From positions 558,001 to 622,000 of the forward strand of contig JAGFMI010000015.1 of assembly GCA_021030905.1 (NCBI GenBank): DNA of 64,000 nt, written 5' to 3'. Position 1 is the first letter of the stretch. Each line of letters starts with the position of its first letter. The stretch comes from Pyrenula massariospora. Taxonomy: Eukaryota > Ascomycota > Eurotiomycetes > Pyrenulales > Pyrenulaceae. Made by a program: the position numbers and the translations under genes. This document shows positions 43,976 through 56,438 of this stretch, piece after piece. Under the pieces are notes generated by a model, which was not told the origin of the DNA, searched no databases, and worked only from the letters and a program-made list of their open reading frames with translations.

Positions 43976-45866
43976 TCAAAGGCTATCCTCCCTCCACCTC
44001 GACCGCACCCTCTGCCACCCCTCCCTCTCCTTCTCACCACCCCGATGCTCCATTCCCAACCCCCGCTCAACCCACTCCTGACTCCCCATCTCCGTCAGCC
44101 GGCTCAGCGCCCTTGCAAACGCAAATGCCTCTTCATCCCCAGAGAAAAAGTTCGACGCCTTGAGCACCGCCATCGACAGCCCCAGATCGTCCATCATCAG
44201 GCGCATCGTGTCATCGACGTCAGAGTGGTTTTCGACCGCCTTCGCCGCGTCCCGCTCCTGCTGCGTATCGGCTTGGGGTCCTTTGTCCTTGTTGGCGGAG
44301 TGATGCGAGGCGTCGAGGGTCTCGTCGATTTCGTCGCGGCTCATGAAGAGTTGAGAGAGGGGGACGGCGGTGGTGAGGACGATCTTGGCGTGGGACTCGT
44401 AGACCGCGTCGATGAAGGTGATGAAGCGGCGGGCCCAGTCGCGCTGGCGGATTGTCATCCCGGGAACGTCGGTCACGATGAACGCGTTGTAGCTACGCAT
44501 TAATTCGAGGTAGTCTGCTGCGCCTGTTGCGCGGCCGATGAGCTCTTCAAAGGTGAATTTGGCGGCTCTGCCGGATGCGAGGGGGACGGTGATGTCCCGG
44601 CCCCAAACTGTGTGGTGGGCGGGGTGAGGGGGGTCGTGTGTGAAGTCGCCGAGGAAACGGAACCATTTTTCCGCATGGGAGGCGGCGGCTTTGTCGAGAG
44701 GGTGGTGGTAGACGCCAGATGGGGGGCGGGGGAGTTTGCGGTAGTCGGTTGTGGAATCGAGGTTGAGGACACGGAGACGGGTTTTAAGCAGATTGATGCA
44801 CGGGATGAATGATTGGCGTTGGATACCGTTCTTGTAGAGGTCATCGGGGTGACGGTTGGAAGTTGTGACGAGGACAACACCGTGGGACATGAGAGATTCG
44901 AGAAGCCTGGTCACGAGCAGGATTAATGGAGAGAAGGCGAGATTTTGGAAAGGGCATCGTACCTCCTGAGAATCATGGCGTCTGCTACATCAGTGCACTG
45001 AAATTCGTCAAAGCAGAGTACGCTAGCTGTTTCGGCGATGTCGGCTGCTACAAAAGGTACGGCGTCAAAGTCGTTGCCATGGTCCATCTTCATTTTGTGC
45101 AGCCGTTTGTGCACGTCCTGCATGAAGTTGTGGAAATGTATTCGTGTCTTGGATATGATATTGGACGGCAAGGTATCGTAGAACAGGTCCATCAACATCG
45201 TTTTGCCGCTACCGACATCGCCATGCATGTAGAGGCCTTTGGGGAGGTTATCAGGTATCGTCGGTGAGCTCTTCCTTTTTCCTGGGCGGTGAAAGATGGA
45301 TCCGAAAAATGACTGTCGAGACGGTTTGAGGGACTCAAGGGAAGGGTGGACAACCTTGACAGGCTGATATTCTTGTAGCATATCATGCAGATCTTGGAGA
45401 TGCTCAACAATTGCTGAATTCAATGTCAGCGTACGTTGGCGTAGTTGAGCAGAGTGAATAAGAATACTTCTTTGGTGTTCATCATCACGGAGCCGCCGTG
45501 AGTGCACGCGCTCGTCGTACTCATCAAGCGGTCCTCGACGGGCATCTTAAAGCAAGTCATCATCTAGTTCTTCGCCTCTTTCTGTGCAGGGTCCGCACCT
45601 TCATGTACAGTTGCGAGACTTCGGCGCCTGACCACTGGCTGGCATGGCCGTCTCGACGCCTTACCGTGGGTTGGACGGCTGACAGCTATTCTTCCTAGTC
45701 TTAGAGATGCACTTGCAGTCGAGTAGCACAAGTGCTGGCGTCTCAGAAGGCGCAAGCAGTTGTTGCACATCCGAGATCGACATCTCTCGATAAGCGGACT
45801 GCTACTTGCAGATAGACCGAGGCTGAAGAGGAGAGCTTTTGCTGATCCTGCAAGGCGATCGCGCAT
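43976..45866 (-). CDS. AFG1: AFG1/LACE1-family mitochondrial AAA-type ATPase
   Basis: Inner-membrane-associated mitochondrial ATPase implicated in cytochrome c oxidase turnover and protein quality control. Four exons, 45866-45599, 45545-45468, 45413-44963 and 44906-43976, give 575 aa; introns are 53, 54 and 56 nt. Splicing joins SLATVHE to DARRGPLDEYDERVHSRR, DEHQR to TIVEHLQDLHDML, and ADAMILR to RLLESLMSHG. The basic, Ser/Arg-rich N-terminus (CLRLLRRQHLCYSTASASLR) looks like a mitochondrial presequence. Walker A is GDVGSGKT (residues 180-187), Walker B is VLCFDEFQ, and sensor-like TTSNRHPDDLYKNGIQR follows. A later ATG at MCNNCLRLL is an alternative start. The C-terminal acidic insert (ANKDKGPQADTQQERD) is typical of fungal versions. 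Confidence 0.93.
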
Positions 45867-46253
45867 CCTGCATGCTGGATGATGGGAAGGCTGGGATTAG
45901 AATTGGGGAAGAGTGTGTCCGGCTACACGAATAGGAGTATGGCAGCTCTTGGAAATGTTTCTGTATGTGTTCGAACATAAACAGAGGCCCGAGAGGTAGG
46001 GGTCTGGTGTGTGGAGATGGCAAGCGGGGGGGTCACGCTGCGGAGTGGTTCTCTGGGGTATTGTCATCAACGTTGCCACTCCACTTGAGGCAACAGAAAA
46101 TATCGTAATTGTCATTACAGTCGTACAATTAGAATTCTAGTGAATGATCCAAGTCATGTCTAAGTAATACTAGCGGTTCATTCCACAAACAGGAACGCTC
46201 CGTAGCCGAAGTTGAACTTTGTCGCGAAGCTCTCAAGATTCCGACCCCTATGT
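45867..46253. other. Intergenic region
   Basis: AFG1 promoter and IMH1 3' flank. No further feature is seen. Confidence 0.4.
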
Positions 46254-49200
46254 CTATCTCGCGGAAATGGCCGACATCCATTTCTGCTCGTCGGCTCTGA
46301 GACGTAGAGTTAGCAAGAGCTCTTCAAAAGAGTGTCACAAAGCGTCCAGACTCAATTCGACAATGACATGTTCGGGCTTACCGGTCAAAATGCAGCAACA
46401 TCCCCAAGACGGGAATCAGCTGCTTCTGATGAGTTTTATCCTTCTGCTCCAGGAACTGTAGCAGGACGTTCTTGAGGTAGACGTAGTCGATACTCGACGC
46501 CGTCGTCTTTGAGGGTGTCTCGCTCCGCCTGTCCCGCGCAGCAGGCGAGCCTATTCTGTCACCTGGGTTGGCTCGCGCAGACGTCGACTCAAGCGACGAC
46601 CTCGAAGACGGAATCCCAGATCCGGTCCCGGGGCGATTTGCGGACGGAGCAGGCTGTTGCTTCTTTGCACTTTGCTGAAGTACTTTCACTTCATCAGCAA
46701 GACTCTTGTTGTTTTTCTGAAGCTTTTCAAGCCTTTGTTGGCTCTCCTCGACCGCTTTTCTGACCTCTGCCTTCTGTCTCTCGAGCTCGTGGGCGTTCCG
46801 CTCACTCTCGTCTAGTGCATCCCTAAGTTGGGCCATCGCATTACGCATCTCGGTCATCTCTGCTGCCGTTCGTTCACCTTGTTCTTCAAGTGTGCCACGC
46901 CGTCGTCTCCAGTCGGCTTGGGCATGCTCGAGCTCATCGCGTTCTTCTTCCGCGCGTTTCAGCGTCCTGTTCGCGTCTCGTACTTTTGTCTTCAAGTCTT
47001 CAATCTCCCGAGCTAAGCGCCGGCCGGTGGTAGACGCCTCGTCTTCAGCGCGATCTCGCTCTTCTGTAGCGGTTTCCATTCGCTCCTTCATTTCACGCAG
47101 TTTTCGTTCAGAGGAGGCTTCGACGTCGTTGAGTAGGCGGCGCATGGTCTCTCCCTCACGGCTGCGCTCGGAGAGCATGCGTTGCGTCTCTGTGAGCTCT
47201 TCTTCGAGCGCTTCTGCGCGGGCGCCAGATTCACGCATCTGAGTGGAGATCTCGGAGGTCTGATCACGCATGCTAGACATTAGAGATTCGGCAGAGGCGT
47301 GTTGGGCGGTCTTGAGCTGGATTTCCTCTTGAAGCGTTTCGGTCTCCCGGCGGAGCCTGTCGATTTGGTCGGTGACGGTGAGGCGTTCAGTGCGAAGTTG
47401 TTGAATATCCTCTTTGGCTTTAGAAAGGTCTTTAAGAGCGGCTTCATGGGAGTCTAGGGCAGACTGTTTGCTGCTATTTGCACTGCGAAGGTCGGATTGA
47501 GCCATTTGAAGCTCGGATTCGAGTTTTGAACAGGTGGTGATGTGAGTGGAATTTTCTTGCTGTAGAGATTTGATCTCTGCGTCTTTGTCACCGAGCCTCT
47601 TGCTGAGACCCTTCATTTCGGCCTTAAGATCTTCATGCCGAGACTCAAGGCGGTGGAGCTCCCCTATCTTATTCTTGAGATCTTCCTTCACTGATATGAG
47701 ATCCTTATTCTCCTGGCGGAGTCTCCTAAGCTCTGGTTGTGCCTTCGAAAGGAGATCTCTAAGGTCTGTGATATCCTTGAATCGAGCTGCTGCGAGCTGC
47801 TGCGCTGCGTTCAGATCGGTCTGCAAGGTTGTCGATTTGCTCCTGAGCTCTTCAAATTCTGAAGTTAAAGCTTGTTGAACTTTTGCAGAGTCTGCTGCCC
47901 CCGAGGCAGTGGACACCTTCAGCTCAGCTAACTCCTTTTCCAGCTCGCCAATGCTTTTCTGGAGGGCAGCCTTCTCAACCAAGATGGCTTTGACTTGATC
48001 CTTTGCTTGAACCTGATCCTGACCTTGCTCCAAAACTACATCTCGAAGTGTTTCAATCTCCTCTTGCAAAGACTCCTGGTCCTTCAGCTTGGCGGACAAG
48101 CGTTCTATCGCGCAGTTCTTCTCTTCCAACTGCTGCTCCAACTCTTCCATCCGGTGCTGAAGTGAAGGTTCTTCTGCACCTTTGTCCGTATCGCGCTCTG
48201 CCTGCCTGTTTTCTTCCTCTAGGTCTTCGGTCACTTTTACTGGGGCCGCTGGGTGATTGGGCTCGTTCCCACCCTTGCCCTTCTTCTTTTTCTTGTTCTT
48301 TTTCTTTGAGTTACCGGAAGGTGCACTTTCGGGAATAGTTCCGGTCTCGACCCCATTGGGTTCATTGTGGTCATCTTTCCATGTCCGGTGATATAAAACA
48401 TATTTAAGCAAGAATGCTGAAGATTCATCCGCCGTATTTTGAGCTGCCAGCCATTCACGGTCAGCCTTAAGCTCATCACTCAGGCTATGATAGACTTTAA
48501 CAGGTAAACTGCTCTCAAATTCTATTTCGCGTGATGCTATGCGGTCTTGAAGTTCTGCGGATTCGCGCTGTGCTTGTTCTAACTGTGAACGAACGGTCGT
48601 CAGAACACCATTTAGAGTCTCAACTCGCTTGTTTTGATTGTCCTTTGTTAGTTCGTGCTGTCGCTCATCGCTCCTTGCCATGGCCAGGGAATCCTCTAGA
48701 TCCTTGACTGTTGCTTCCTCTTCGGCTAACCGAGATCGTAGATTCTCCACAATATTGTTAGAGTCCTGTAGTCTCATCTCTAGATCTCGTAAAGCCTCGA
48801 TCTTCTCCTCGAGAGTCTGCTGTATGGTCTGATCAGATTCGTTTGACTTCTCTTGAGAAGCGCGATTTCGATCCGCCTTGTACTGCTCAAGCTCCCGTTC
48901 TATAATATCCCTCTCGGACTGAATATGGCCTTGACTTTCCCTCGCTTGTTCAAGAGCTTGAACAAGCGCCTGTTTTTCAGTTTCGAACGTATCCCTTCCA
49001 TCCCGCAGCTGATGAAGCTCCCTTGTCGCCGATTCAAGACTTTGCACCATGCTCTCTGTAGACTCACGAGCAACGGTAAGATCACGTTTCAAGCTGTCTA
49101 GCTGTGTTGTTAAGCCTTCAATCTCTGTTTGGCGCTCTTGGAGTTCAGACTCTAGGCGAGGCACTTCAGTGTCGAAGGAAAAGAAATCTTCATTCTTTTC

Positions 49201-50184
49201 TTGCACAGGAGGGGATTTAGCTGCTTTGGTTTTGGGAGAGAAGAACGAAAAGCTGGGCACACGTGAGGACTGGGATGGAGTAGGAGAGTGGATCGTAGCA
49301 GATTTGCTGGAACTCTCGTCTTTGCCATTAACAATGTCTGTGGATACTTCCAGAGACGGGCGCCTAGTATCTTTTTCCAGCGAATCGACATGAGAGGTTT
49401 CTTGTGCATTTTTTATGCTAACAAGTTCTTCTTTGAGCTCTAACGCAATCTTGTCAGACGCCTCATATTTCTTTTTGAACTCGTCTCTTTCGCTGGAAAC
49501 TCGCTTAAGCTCATCTGTGACCATATCACCTCTGAGATTGAGTTGGTTGAGATACTCTGTCAGCGAAGTGGGGTCGCTGATGGAAGTAAGCGGAGTGGCT
49601 TCTTTCAATACCTTCTCGAAAGGCTCGATTGTAGAAACTCTCGCATGAGCGGTTCTGTAGGCTCTAAGGAGCTCCTGGTATCGGCCTTCGAGACGATCCA
49701 GTTTCCTAAGCTTCTGCAAGACATCTGAGGGTAGAGCATCAGATTGCTCAGCTTTCGTCTCCCCGCTCTCATTTCTATCTGGTGGACTTTCAGCTTTAAA
49801 AGGTTGTCCAGCTTCCCTGTCCTTATTCTCTGGCGAGTCCCTGTCCACTTCCTTCCGTGGTGTTGCCGTGCCACTAGGCGCAGCACTCTCATCATCTCCT
49901 ATAACAAATTCGGGCTCAAATTCAGCCGGGTCTGGACCTTTCTCGGTCGAGACATCGTTTCTCTCATTAGGCCTCGTGAGTCGTTTCGCCGGAGAGTTAG
50001 TACGTGAAGGCGTCCTCCGTATCGAACCTGACGGTGTACGTTGAGGTGAGGCATTCTGGGCGATCGCTCGCTGACGAGCCTGCTCTTCAGCAATGCGAGA
50101 ATCGATTGCGCCTTTCAAGCGCTGCAGTTAGAGTTAGCAAGTCCGCGGTCGATAACTGTAAATGATCAATATCACCTGGAACAT
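46254..50184 (-). CDS. IMH1: Golgin Imh1 (GRIP-domain coiled-coil protein)
   Basis: Trans-Golgi tether recruited through its GRIP domain by the small GTPase Arl1. Exons are 50184-50176, 50121-46382 and 46296-46254 (1,263 aa). The first coding exon is only 9 nt (MFQ), spliced to RLKGAIDSRIAEEQARQRAI, the usual Imh1 amphipathic start. A Ser/Pro-rich linker with FEPEFVIGDDES follows, then about 950 residues of heptad-rich coiled coil, broken by a Lys-rich patch (SGNSKKKNKKKKKGKGGNEP). The GRIP domain is split by the last intron: YVYLKNVLLQFLEQ, then LIPVLGMLLHFDR joined to ADEQKWMSAISAR and a stop. Without that 43-nt exon the GRIP end would be lost. Divergent to RIC1. Confidence 0.92.
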
Positions 50185-50594
50185 TCCGGCTCGCGCAAAT
50201 TCAATGACATTAGAATAGATACATATAGAAACTCATTAACAGACAATGCGGCTTTTGGAGCCAACGAAACGGTACGTGTCTATGTGAAGCTTAACCCTCG
50301 GGCAAGGGCTCTTCGAACTTTCCTGTCCCTTGCTGGTGGGTCCGAGCATCGGAGAAAATGCCAGCCTCGCGTCATTCAGCCTTGCGAACAACCAACAGGG
50401 TCATAACTATCACATCCGCCCGGAGCTTGATAGGTATCTCTACTGGAACATCTGAGAGCTTTTGAGATGATATGTCCCTTCAAACATTCTGCTGATTAAA
50501 ACAAAGACACGTGCCGAGGTCATTAAACCCTACATCAAAGCATGGTCACTATCCACCATGATCGCTCAGTCGCGGGCCCTAACCGACAGTAGCC
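50185..50594. promoter_or_regulatory. Shared IMH1-RIC1 divergent promoter region
   Basis: 410 bp between the start codons of two Golgi-trafficking genes on opposite strands. It must hold both core promoters and leaders unless they overlap upstream sequence. No TATA box or known factor site is certain. The call is inferred from gene placement. Confidence 0.55.
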
Positions 50595-53500
50595 ATGTAT
50601 TGGCCATGTGGCGTTCCAAAGATATACGCATACGATGGACCAAAGCCCAAAATTGTCCAAGATGACACGGGGGAATGTGGCGACGAAACCAATGGCGAAT
50701 CTGGCGAAGAGATCGCAGACGGATTCAATAAAACTTCCAATACCGATGACAATACACAGTCCGAGAATTGGCAGCATAGGGGCATAATCGGCCTTAAAGC
50801 ATCTCGCAATGATCAAGTCTTCGTCACGATCACGAAGAGCATTATTGCCGTTTGGCAAAGCCGGGTATGCAATTCTAATATAGCGAAATGCAATATCTGA
50901 CTGATGCATAGCCAATAGCAGTCCTGGCAGCGGTGACTCGCTCACAACCGTCACTCGAAACATATGGATCAAATGTGGCACTTCTCCTACGGCCTGACTC
51001 GGCAATTGCAGTGGTCCAGACGGAGAACAACTTTCTGCTCACCTATTCAATCGCGACAGACCCTCAAGCCCGAGTCTATCAGCAGCAGTTCACTTACAGC
51101 CAAGCGCGACGGCAGAGCGTGATCCGCCAGTTTGGAGATGACAATGGTACTGGTTTGCGCGAAGTTGGTATCAGGTTTCGGATGGCCATCAAGATCGACG
51201 CCGGAATAAGCAAGGCTATCGCATCAGATCAGGACCTTCTGGTCGCGACTGTGCGCCCTGCTGCTGTCCAAGGCATCAAATGGATACCAGATAAGACAGG
51301 CTCTCAAACAGCTAATGAGCTTCTCAGTAAAATGGACTGGATGCCTCACAAGTCGATTATCTCTGACCTTGTCCACGACAGAGCTATGAATCTATCTGTC
51401 TGGGTTACGGTCGACGGACGAGCTTATGCAGTACAAAGGGCTCAGAGAATGGACATTGGGACGGATGGTCTGGAGGAAGCAGAAGATTCGGATAGGTCAG
51501 ACAAGGCTAGGATAACGTTTCACGGTCACTGTCTCCACGAGCCTTTCAAGACCTCAAACGGTGCGTCATTAGCAGCCATCAATGCCCGATTCTCAGTCGT
51601 TGCGATAAGCTGCGAGAATGGCGAGTTATTGGTGTACTCAATTCGAGACTATGCGGGAAATGTTCCCCTATCGCATAGCCTAGAGATGCCTGCTTCAATT
51701 TCAACCACTGGAAAAACTACGACCTTGAGTTACTCACCCGACGGATACTGCCTGTTTGCAGGTTATGAGAGAGGTTGGGCCATGTGGAGCGTCTTCGGAA
51801 AATTGCTCGGCAATAGCTTTAGTGCGAATAGAAATCTCACGGATGCGAACGGTGAGGCTTGGTTACAAGGCGTGAGCACAGCTACCTGGATTGGCGCTGG
51901 CTCAGAGATATTATTGACAGCTCCTCGAGACGACCGCATCTGGAAGCTGGACATGGCCCGGAGCGCCGCGACTGGTTGCTTTTCGTGTGCCAATCTTGTT
52001 AGAGCCATGCTGCAGACACCATCGGAAGTTGTCATCTATCGAGGCCATGATTTACCGGATCTGACAACCATCTCTGGTGAAGCGTCACTCTGGCACCATG
52101 CACAATATCCTCCCAGCTATCTTCATCATCAGTGGCCTATTAGGACTTGTGTGATATCGCAAGACGGCCGTTATGTTGCGGTGGCTGGTAGAAGAGGGCT
52201 TGCGCATTACAGCATCCAGAGTGGAAGGTGGAGGACGTTCTCTGATACATATGTGGAAAATTCTTTCTCAGTTAGAGGGGGCATGTGTTGGTACGGCCAT
52301 ATTCTCATCGCAGCTACAGAATCAGATGGATCTTACGAGGTTTGTATATCTTGTTCTTCATTACGCCCCACTAACAGTTCTAGCTTCGTCTATTCTCCAG
52401 GGAATCAGAACTTGGGCGATCAACAATCCTCTACACGGAAACGCTAAACGCCCCTGTTATTTTCATTGGACCGTCAGGGGAGGATTCACTATTGGTCTAT
52501 ACCTATCAGAACATCCTTTACCACTTCATTATCAATTTGACTTCGAGAGGCGTCCACCTGGTTATGGTCGGACACATTGCTTTCCATGGCATGGTTAGAG
52601 CACCGGCTCGGGTTCGTGCTGTGAGCTGGATTTTACCTGATAGCCAACTTCGTAAGTCGTCTGCAGTGCGAGGTAATTATCCAGCTAATGAGTGGAAGGT
52701 AATGGGGACCCCTCCCATGATGTTGCGGTTGCTTCTGTGCTTTTCCTCAACGATGACAAGCTTGTCCTTTTACAGCCATCACAAACGCCAGAAGGCTCGC
52801 TGAAATACGAAATGCGAGTCATTGCTCAACACATTGAATATTACATTCTCATGCGGGATCAGCTTTCATTCAACTTCAGCAGTCCGATGGAAGAATCTCT
52901 TCCACCGAGCCCGTCGGTAGAAAAAGCGCTAAACGGTAGCCATTCGCATCATTCTCTTCGCGACTCCCTCTGGACGTTCGGCGGTAACGACCTGCGCATG
53001 TGGAACGACGTCTCAGACTTTCTCCGTATGGCTCTCGAAGGCCCACTCATGAGCAACTTACCCCTGCTGTCAATCCCCGTAGACTTCTACCCCCTCTCGA
53101 TCCTCCTTAACAAAGGCATCGTCCTCGGCAGCGAATCCGAAACCATCCAACGTCGAGACGTACCCTTTGCCTTGCTCCGCTTCGCAATCCGCACTCACCT
53201 CTTCATCCCATACATCCTCCGCCACCACCTTTCCCAACAAGATATGCCATCCGTCCTCAATCTCGCCTCTCAATACCAAAGCCTATCCTACTTTCCCCAT
53301 GCCCTCGAGATTCTCCTACACCACGTCCTAGACGAGGAAGTCGACCGCAACGACCAGCAAAAGTCAAATCCAGAAAAAGAATCACAGCCGTCCCTCCTCC
53401 CAACCGTGCTCTCCTTCCTTCAATCCTGCCTTCCCCAACCAGACTACCTCTCCACCATCGTCCAATGCACCCGCAAAACCGAGCTCCGATCCTGGCAGAC

Positions 53501-54017
53501 CCTCTTTGCCCATCTGCCTCCGCCCACACAACTCTTCGAAGAAGCGCTACAACTCGACTCTCTCAAAACCGCTGGCGGATACCTGCTAGTTCTACAGGGC
53601 CTAGACGACGACGAAGACGAAGGCGAAGATGACAGCAACGAAGGTAAGATCGAGGAATATGTGATTAGATTGATGCGTTTGGGGCGGGAGAAGAGGGATT
53701 GGGACTTATGCACGGAGTTGGCAGGGTTCATGATTGCGCTGGATCCCCGAGGTGAGGGGCTGCGGAGGGTGATGGACGAGGTTGGATTTTCGAAGAATGA
53801 TGATAGTGGAGAGGGCGAGGAACCGAAGGGTCTGGGTTTGAGTATTCCACCCTCATTGACGTCGAGGGGAACGTCGTCCAGCGGCGGGCGGACGGTGCGA
53901 AGACAGCTGGGGGAAGGAGGAGGCGACTCCCCTAGCTCGTCGGCGGTAAGTGCCTCGACGGAGGAGCGGGGGAGCGGGGAGGACTATTTCTCGGCGAGTC
54001 CGGGGGATTATCGATAA
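50595..54017 (+). CDS. RIC1: Ric1, subunit of the Ypt6/Rab6 guanine nucleotide exchange complex
   Basis: With Rgp1, Ric1 activates the Golgi Rab Ypt6 and so controls endosome-to-Golgi retrieval. Four exons, 50595-50864, 50912-52339, 52384-52651 and 52699-54017, give 1,094 aa; introns are 47, 44 and 47 nt. Splicing joins IIAVWQSR to PIAVLAAVTRSQPSLETYG, ESDGSYE to LRLFSRESELGRSTILYTET, and PDSQL to RNGDPSHDVAVASVLFLND. The start MYWPCGVPKIYAYDGPKP is the family N-terminus. The first 700 residues are beta-propeller (WD-like) repeats. The RIC1 helical domain follows (FALLRFAIRTHLFIPYILRH, then SYFPHALEILLHHVLDEEVD). The C-terminus is Ser/Gly-rich and low in complexity. Confidence 0.93.
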
Positions 54018-54552
54018 TGGATGGATGTGGTTATTCTCGGGGCGGAGGAATAGGTTCAAAAGAAAAAAGCTTCCTGAAAGATGTGCGTAACCTTAGATTG
54101 TAGAATTCGGCTAGCAGCTCCACATCGATTGCCATTTTCCACTGATTCGAAATTTGTTCCGGACTTTGCCCTTTCAAATAAAAAATTCAAATAGCATCTT
54201 CAAAGGCCATATTCGACCCAGAAAGTGCATGGAAAATAAGATGTCTGGAGAGGTCATGAGTCCCTACTTTGGCTTTGGGGAGGCTTTGGTTGGGGGCTAC
54301 CGTCTATAAACGAGGAAAGGCCTGGGTTGCGGACAGCCAACCATGACTCTTCCTGTCGACATGACAGTCATCGGGATCCGTCGCTACCACTGTCATCAAG
54401 TATCGGTTCTTCAAAGCTGATCGGTAAGTTTACGCTTCCGCGCTAGATAGAAAGCATGATGCGACGCGTTAAATTTCAACTGTAGCCTTTTCATCCTTTC
54501 TTGAGACGCGCAAGCTTTGCCAGATCTTCATTCGGCCATAATACACTACATT
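54018..54552. other. Intergenic region, possible 5'-UTR intron
   Basis: RIC1 3' flank and upstream region of the next gene. A GTAAGT donor at about 54424 and a TTTCAACTGTAG acceptor near 54485 could mark an intron in the 5' leader of the downstream gene, since the frames before it end in stops. Confidence 0.35.
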
Positions 54553-56438
54553 ATGGATATCCTGTCTAGACCAAATCCTTACGCTACCAAATCACAGCTC
54601 TTGAAATTTTGCAGCACTCATCCCTACAGCGGTGATGTCCATGGAGAGCAACCAACAACGCTTCCATGGTGTCCAAAGCCGATCTATAGAGATCTCAGAG
54701 ACCTGACATACAGAGTTCTTGTCAACACTAAGAGTAATCTGACCTTAGGACCACTACCAAGACGCACAGATTCCCAACCAAGCCTATTAGATCTTAGAGA
54801 GATCGAAAGAGATACGCGGGGATTCAGAATATTTAATCCATTAAGGGAATTACACATCTTTCAGCCTCATCTTTCACAAGAAATAGACGATTTTAGCTTC
54901 TCGCATACCCAGTATGTCGTTGGTGACTTGGATCATCTCGATGAGGGGTTGGCGAAAGCAGCCCAGTTCTTCAACAGCTTGGACTCTTCATTGGCGAGAA
55001 TCCTCAAACAAGTAAGAGTTCGTGTAAGCGAATCACGGTTAAGAGAGGATTCAAATGGCATCCTCAATCTTCTCTTTGCTATTTCTAGAACCCTACCTCG
55101 AGAAAGATCTGGCGCGAACTGTTTCCGAGTATCAGAAGTTGATTGCCTGCCATTTTGCGGATGCCACAAGGGCAAGCGGAAGCCTATCTTAGTCGCAAAC
55201 GGCCCTAGGTTTTTCACTGACTATGAATTTAAGAATGATGAATTTAACAATGCCTTCGAACGGTGGTTTGGAGGGGTGCATCGCGTTAAGGAGCCTTGCT
55301 CTCCAGTTCCTCAACTACTTCAATTGGATGGCCATAATGGCCTTCAATTGCAACTGGAAGTCCATAGCCCCCAAGACTCAAAGCGAGGAGCGGAAAACAA
55401 CCTCTTACAGATGCTAAACCATCGCTTGAGCAGAAAAGAGCTCTCGAAATCGGTTCGGTCCCAAGTAGCTACTCGTAACTTCAACCTCCCGTCGAGCGAA
55501 TGTTCACAGAGAGGGACTGGACGCCTACTTCAACTACCTCTCGAAATCAGGGCCCAAATAATGCTCTTTGTTGCGGAAAGCGAGAACCCTTATTCGTTTT
55601 CATCTTGGTATCGTTGGTCACGATCACAAGGGTGCCCTCCCCATTTACTAGTGAGTCACCAGTTCGCAGCAGCTTTCCGTAACGCCTACTTCAGGGATAT
55701 GGACCATACGTTCCACAGCACCAATTTGCGGCCGCTATATCAGTTCATGCGCCTCTGCGGTCCCGATCTGCTACAGCATGTCTCTCGCCTGACATTCGAC
55801 GTCGGCGGGCTCGGGAGCGGAGGTCGGTTGTATCAACCAGGGAGAATGCCTCATTACAATACTTTCCCATGGTTCACTTTACCTTGGCTTGTGAACGCTT
55901 TGTGCCACTTCAGTTTGACCCCGGACTATTTGAGGGAGGTAGAATCGATTGATCTCGCAAAAGTTGAGGCCATTGTCGAAGGTAGATGCCTAGGCATTGG
56001 GAGCCGGGAGTTGTGGCCCGACCACGAACCTAATGCTCCAAAACCAGAAGCTTCTCTCGCAAGTGAAGAAGACGCACTTAAGTTAGCTGCAGCATTAAGC
56101 CACGATGGACGGCCTGAACCAGATTTCAAGAACATCCGCATCACAGCTAAGTTTCGCATACAGCTAAGCAATAAGAAAATAAGAGTAAGCGTCTCATCCC
56201 CTCAGTTTCCTCTCATTTACTAACCACGTCCCTCATACAGCCATTCTTAGTGCAAACGCACAACTCCTTTAGGGTCAGTTGGGTTTCAGATGTTGAGAAA
56301 GCAAGGCTCATTCTCACCAAAGCCCGGGTGGAACACGACTTGAAAGAAGGGCTGGCTCGCTGCTTCCATGGCCTCGAGCCAGAGGATAGAGGCTCCTTCT
56401 GGGGCGACATGCAGTCATACATTAACCTTAGGAAATAG
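54553..56438 (+). CDS. Hypothetical protein with fungal LPLEIR (F-box-like) motif
   Basis: Exons are 54553-56184 and 56241-56438 (609 aa). The 56-nt intron has an ACTAAC branch site, and the second exon adds LVQTHNSFRVSWVSDVEKAR and ends MQSYINLRK. The start MDILSRPNPYATKSQ is the first in-frame ATG. The middle carries LLQLPLEIRAQIMLFV, matching the short leucine/proline motif that opens F-box-like and 2EXR-type domains in many Pezizomycotina proteins. It is followed by HLLVSHQFAAAFRNAYFR, which fits that context. The N-terminal 300 residues have no recognised domain. A role in ubiquitin ligation is only a possibility. The gene looks intact. Confidence 0.65.

Noticed and set aside
46297-50175. 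Similar TTGCTAACTCTA strings near the 3' ends of both IMH1 introns, considered as introner-like copies
   Set aside because: Similarity is limited to the branch-site region; the rest of the two introns and their lengths differ.
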